From Clostridia bacterium (GTDB lineage Bacteria; Bacillota_A; Clostridia; Oscillospirales; CAG-272): a stretch of 16,699 nt of DNA. Shown in pieces: positions 14,849 to 16,699 of this stretch; within the stretch, counting starts at the first letter, position 1, and every line of letters starts with the position of its first letter. The position numbers and the translations under genes are program-made. Under the pieces are notes generated by a model. It searched no databases. It saw only the letters and a list, made by a program, of their open reading frames with translations, and was not told the origin of the DNA. Location: positions 1 through 16,699 of the forward strand of contig JAFQWB010000112.1 of the NCBI GenBank assembly GCA_017407725.1, given 5' to 3'.

Positions 14849-16699
14849 ATGTACGCTGAAATAGGACGTCTTGTGCTGATACTTGACGAGCATGGCAGAG
14901 GCTATGATATAAACAAAATAAAAAAGGCTTACAACATAGCATGCAAGCTTCATGAGGGGCAGTACAGACAGAGCGGAGAGCCGTATATTTCTCACCCGAT
15001 AGCGGTGGCGGAAACCGTGGCGTCGCTCGGACTTGATACAGATGCCGTTTGTGCCGCACTCCTTCACGATACGCTTGAGGACTGTGCCGACAAGATAAAT
15101 ATGGACGAGATAACAAAGGAGTTCGGAAAGGACGTTGCAGATCTTGTAGACGGACTTACAAAGCTCGTTCAGATCCCCTTTGAGGATAAAGAGGAGGAGC
15201 ATTTTGAGAATCTTCGCAAAATGTTCATGGCAATGTCTAAGGACGTCAGAGTTCTCTTTATAAAGCTTTCGGACAGACTTCACAATATGAGAACTCTGTA
15301 TGCAAAGAAGGAAGCAAGCCGAAGAATGATAGCCCTCGAGACTATGCAGGTATATGCTCCTTTAGCGCACAGACTCGGTATGCAAAGAATAAAGCAGGAG
15401 CTTGAGAATCTTTCGCTCAAGTATCTTGATCCCGAAGGATACGTTTATATCGAAGAGGCAATTGCGAAAAAATACGGAGAAAATAAGGACTTTATCGAAA
15501 GAACCAAAAATATACTTGATACCAAGCTCTCCGAAAATGCGCTTTCCTTCGAGATAAAGGGAAGAGTCAAGAGCGTTTACAGTATATACAACAAGATGTA
15601 TAATCAGCATAAGAACTTCGATGAGATATACGATTTCTATGCGCTCAGAATACTCACAAGAACAGAGCTTGACTGCTATGCGGTGCTTGGAATAATACAC
15701 GATGCATTCAAGTCTATACCGGGACGCTTCAAGGACTACATTTCAACGCCGAAGGATAACCAGTACAGATCGCTTCATACGACCGTAATCGGAAGAGACG
15801 GAATCCCCTTCGAGGTTCAGATAAGAACCTACGATATGCATAGGGTTGCGGAATACGGTGTTGCCGCTCACTGGAAGTATAAGACAGGTGAGCAGAGCAG
15901 AGAGGATATCGACAAAAAGCTTGAATGGGTATCAAAGATGTTTGACCCTGATGCACATTCGGGCGACTCGGATGAGCTTATTCAGGCTCTCAAGACAGAG
16001 ATAGTGCAGGATGAGATATTCGTGTTCACTCCCAAGGGCGACGTTGTAACCCTTCCGCAGGGCGCAACTATGATAGACTTTGCCTATGCAATTCACTCGG
16101 CAGTCGGAAACAGAATGATAGGCGCCAAGGTAAACGGCGTTATAACTCAGATAGACAAGAGCCCCGATAACGGCGATATTATAGAGATAATAACCTCATC
16201 CTCGTCAAAGGGACCGTCGAGAGACTGGATAAAGATAGTAAAGACGAGCGAAGCGAGAAACAAGATCCGTCAGTGGTTCAAGAAGGAAAAGAGAAGCGAG
16301 AATATCCAGCTCGGAAAGAACGAGATCGAAAAGGAAATGAGACGCTTCGGAAGAGTGTTCACCTCCGCTCAGAGAGACGAGGTGCTTCTTGCCGTTTCAC
16401 ACAGACTCGGAATTCAGGGTATTGACGATCTTTATAACACGATAGGATACGGCGGACTCACGGTTGCAAAGATCCTGCCCAAATTAAAGGACACCTTTGA
16501 TAAGATAGTCGTAGAGGAATCTCAGGGAAGCACGGCACCGCTTACCGCCGAGGATATAGTAACAAAGCCGAGAAAGAAGAATTCAAGCGGAGTTGTTATC
16601 GACGGTGTGGACGGATGCGAGGTGCGCTTTGCAAAGTGCTGCTGCCCTATACCGGGAGACGCCATCGTCGGATTCATCACGAAGGGATTTGGTATAACC
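14849..16699 (+). CDS. rel: Bifunctional (p)ppGpp synthetase/hydrolase Rel, 3' end outside the window
   Basis: The frame is open from ATG 14849 to the last base: 617 residues are visible, with roughly 110-120 missing (family about 730). It makes and degrades the stringent-response alarmone (p)ppGpp. Seen: the HD hydrolase domain with HPIAVAE (His49), HDTLED (73-78) and SDRLHNMRTL; the synthetase domain with GRVKSVYSIYNKM, YDFYALRI, GRFKDYI (RFKD at 293-296, the form typical of two-way Rel/SpoT enzymes rather than EXDD RelA), YRSLHTTV and AEYGVAAHWKYK; the TGS domain from about 388 (EIFVFTPKGDVVTLPQGAT); and the start of the conserved-cysteine domain with VRFAKCCCPIPGD (Cys597-599). Both catalytic centres look intact. 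GGAG (14839-14842) lies 6 bp before the ATG. It seems co-transcribed with recJ. Confidence 0.97.
   Translation, partial: MYAEIGRLVLILDEHGRGYDINKIKKAYNIACKLHEGQYRQSGEPYISHPIAVAETVASLGLDTDAVCAALLHDTLEDCADKINMDEITKEFGKDVADLVDGLTKLVQIPFEDKEEEHFENLRKMFMAMSKDVRVLFIKLSDRLHNMRTLYAKKEASRRMIALETMQVYAPLAHRLGMQRIKQELENLSLKYLDPEGYVYIEEAIAKKYGENKDFIERTKNILDTKLSENALSFEIKGRVKSVYSIYNKMYNQHKNFDEIYDFYALRILTRTELDCYAVLGIIHDAFKSIPGRFKDYISTPKDNQYRSLHTTVIGRDGIPFEVQIRTYDMHRVAEYGVAAHWKYKTGEQSREDIDKKLEWVSKMFDPDAHSGDSDELIQALKTEIVQDEIFVFTPKGDVVTLPQGATMIDFAYAIHSAVGNRMIGAKVNGVITQIDKSPDNGDIIEIITSSSSKGPSRDWIKIVKTSEARNKIRQWFKKEKRSENIQLGKNEIEKEMRRFGRVFTSAQRDEVLLAVSHRLGIQGIDDLYNTIGYGGLTVAKILPKLKDTFDKIVVEESQGSTAPLTAEDIVTKPRKKNSSGVVIDGVDGCEVRFAKCCCPIPGDAIVGFITKGFGIT

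Noticed and set aside
15362..15956. Antisense open frames within rel (also 14828-15283)
   Set aside because: They are opposite conserved synthetase and hydrolase motifs and have no ribosome binding site or family likeness.

Overview
The window looks like chromosomal DNA of an anaerobic low-to-mid GC Firmicute, most likely a Clostridia member. The evidence is: strong AGGAGG-type ribosome binding sites; housekeeping sigma-A promoters (one matches both hexamers perfectly); AGA-rich arginine codons; a split transketolase; a PduL-type phosphotransacylase; a ferredoxin-type aldo/keto reductase; and the Gram-positive pairs CdaA-CdaR and RecJ-Rel. I see no insertion sequence, prophage, CRISPR array, tRNA or rRNA. 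This is a compact housekeeping region, and the exact genus cannot be read from it.

Layout. (1) 34-2732, minus strand: recG, with its own promoter, translationally coupled by an ATGA overlap to a small SLOG/DUF1273 protein. (2) 2855-3145, plus: a small cysteine-rich single-pass membrane protein of unknown function, ending at a bidirectional terminator shared with the next gene. (3) 3184-4099, minus: an AraC-type regulator with its own promoter. It is divergent from (4) 4173-5982, plus: a two-subunit transketolase. The shared 192-bp region holds two good promoters and inverted repeats between them. A strong hairpin terminator (6003-6034) closes this unit from one side and pduL from the other. 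(5) 6060-6728, minus: pduL with an extended -10 promoter and a 5'-UTR hairpin. (6) 6815-7579, plus: a ClpP-like TepA peptidase. (7) 7598 to the window end, plus: a perfect-consensus promoter is followed by an aldo/keto reductase with two 4Fe-4S motifs, cdaA, cdaR, a COG2509 flavoprotein, recJ and a bifunctional rel gene that runs off the end. Gaps are 3-44 bp and no terminator is visible between them, so this may be one long transcript.

How the genes fit together. The last block places c-di-AMP synthesis (CdaA/CdaR) and (p)ppGpp metabolism (Rel) in one run of genes, with the DHH exonuclease RecJ between them. The partners often found beside these genes in Firmicutes, glmM after cdaR and apt between recJ and rel, are absent here. 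CdaA departs from the family at its ATP-contacting RHR motif, which reads RHL. Transketolase, PduL and the Fe-S reductase fit a fermentative sugar metabolism that makes acyl-phosphates. No clearly new multi-gene system is visible. The points most worth following are the CdaA active-site variant, the second-messenger gene run, palindromes or hairpins near several transcript starts, and the recG-SLOG coupling.
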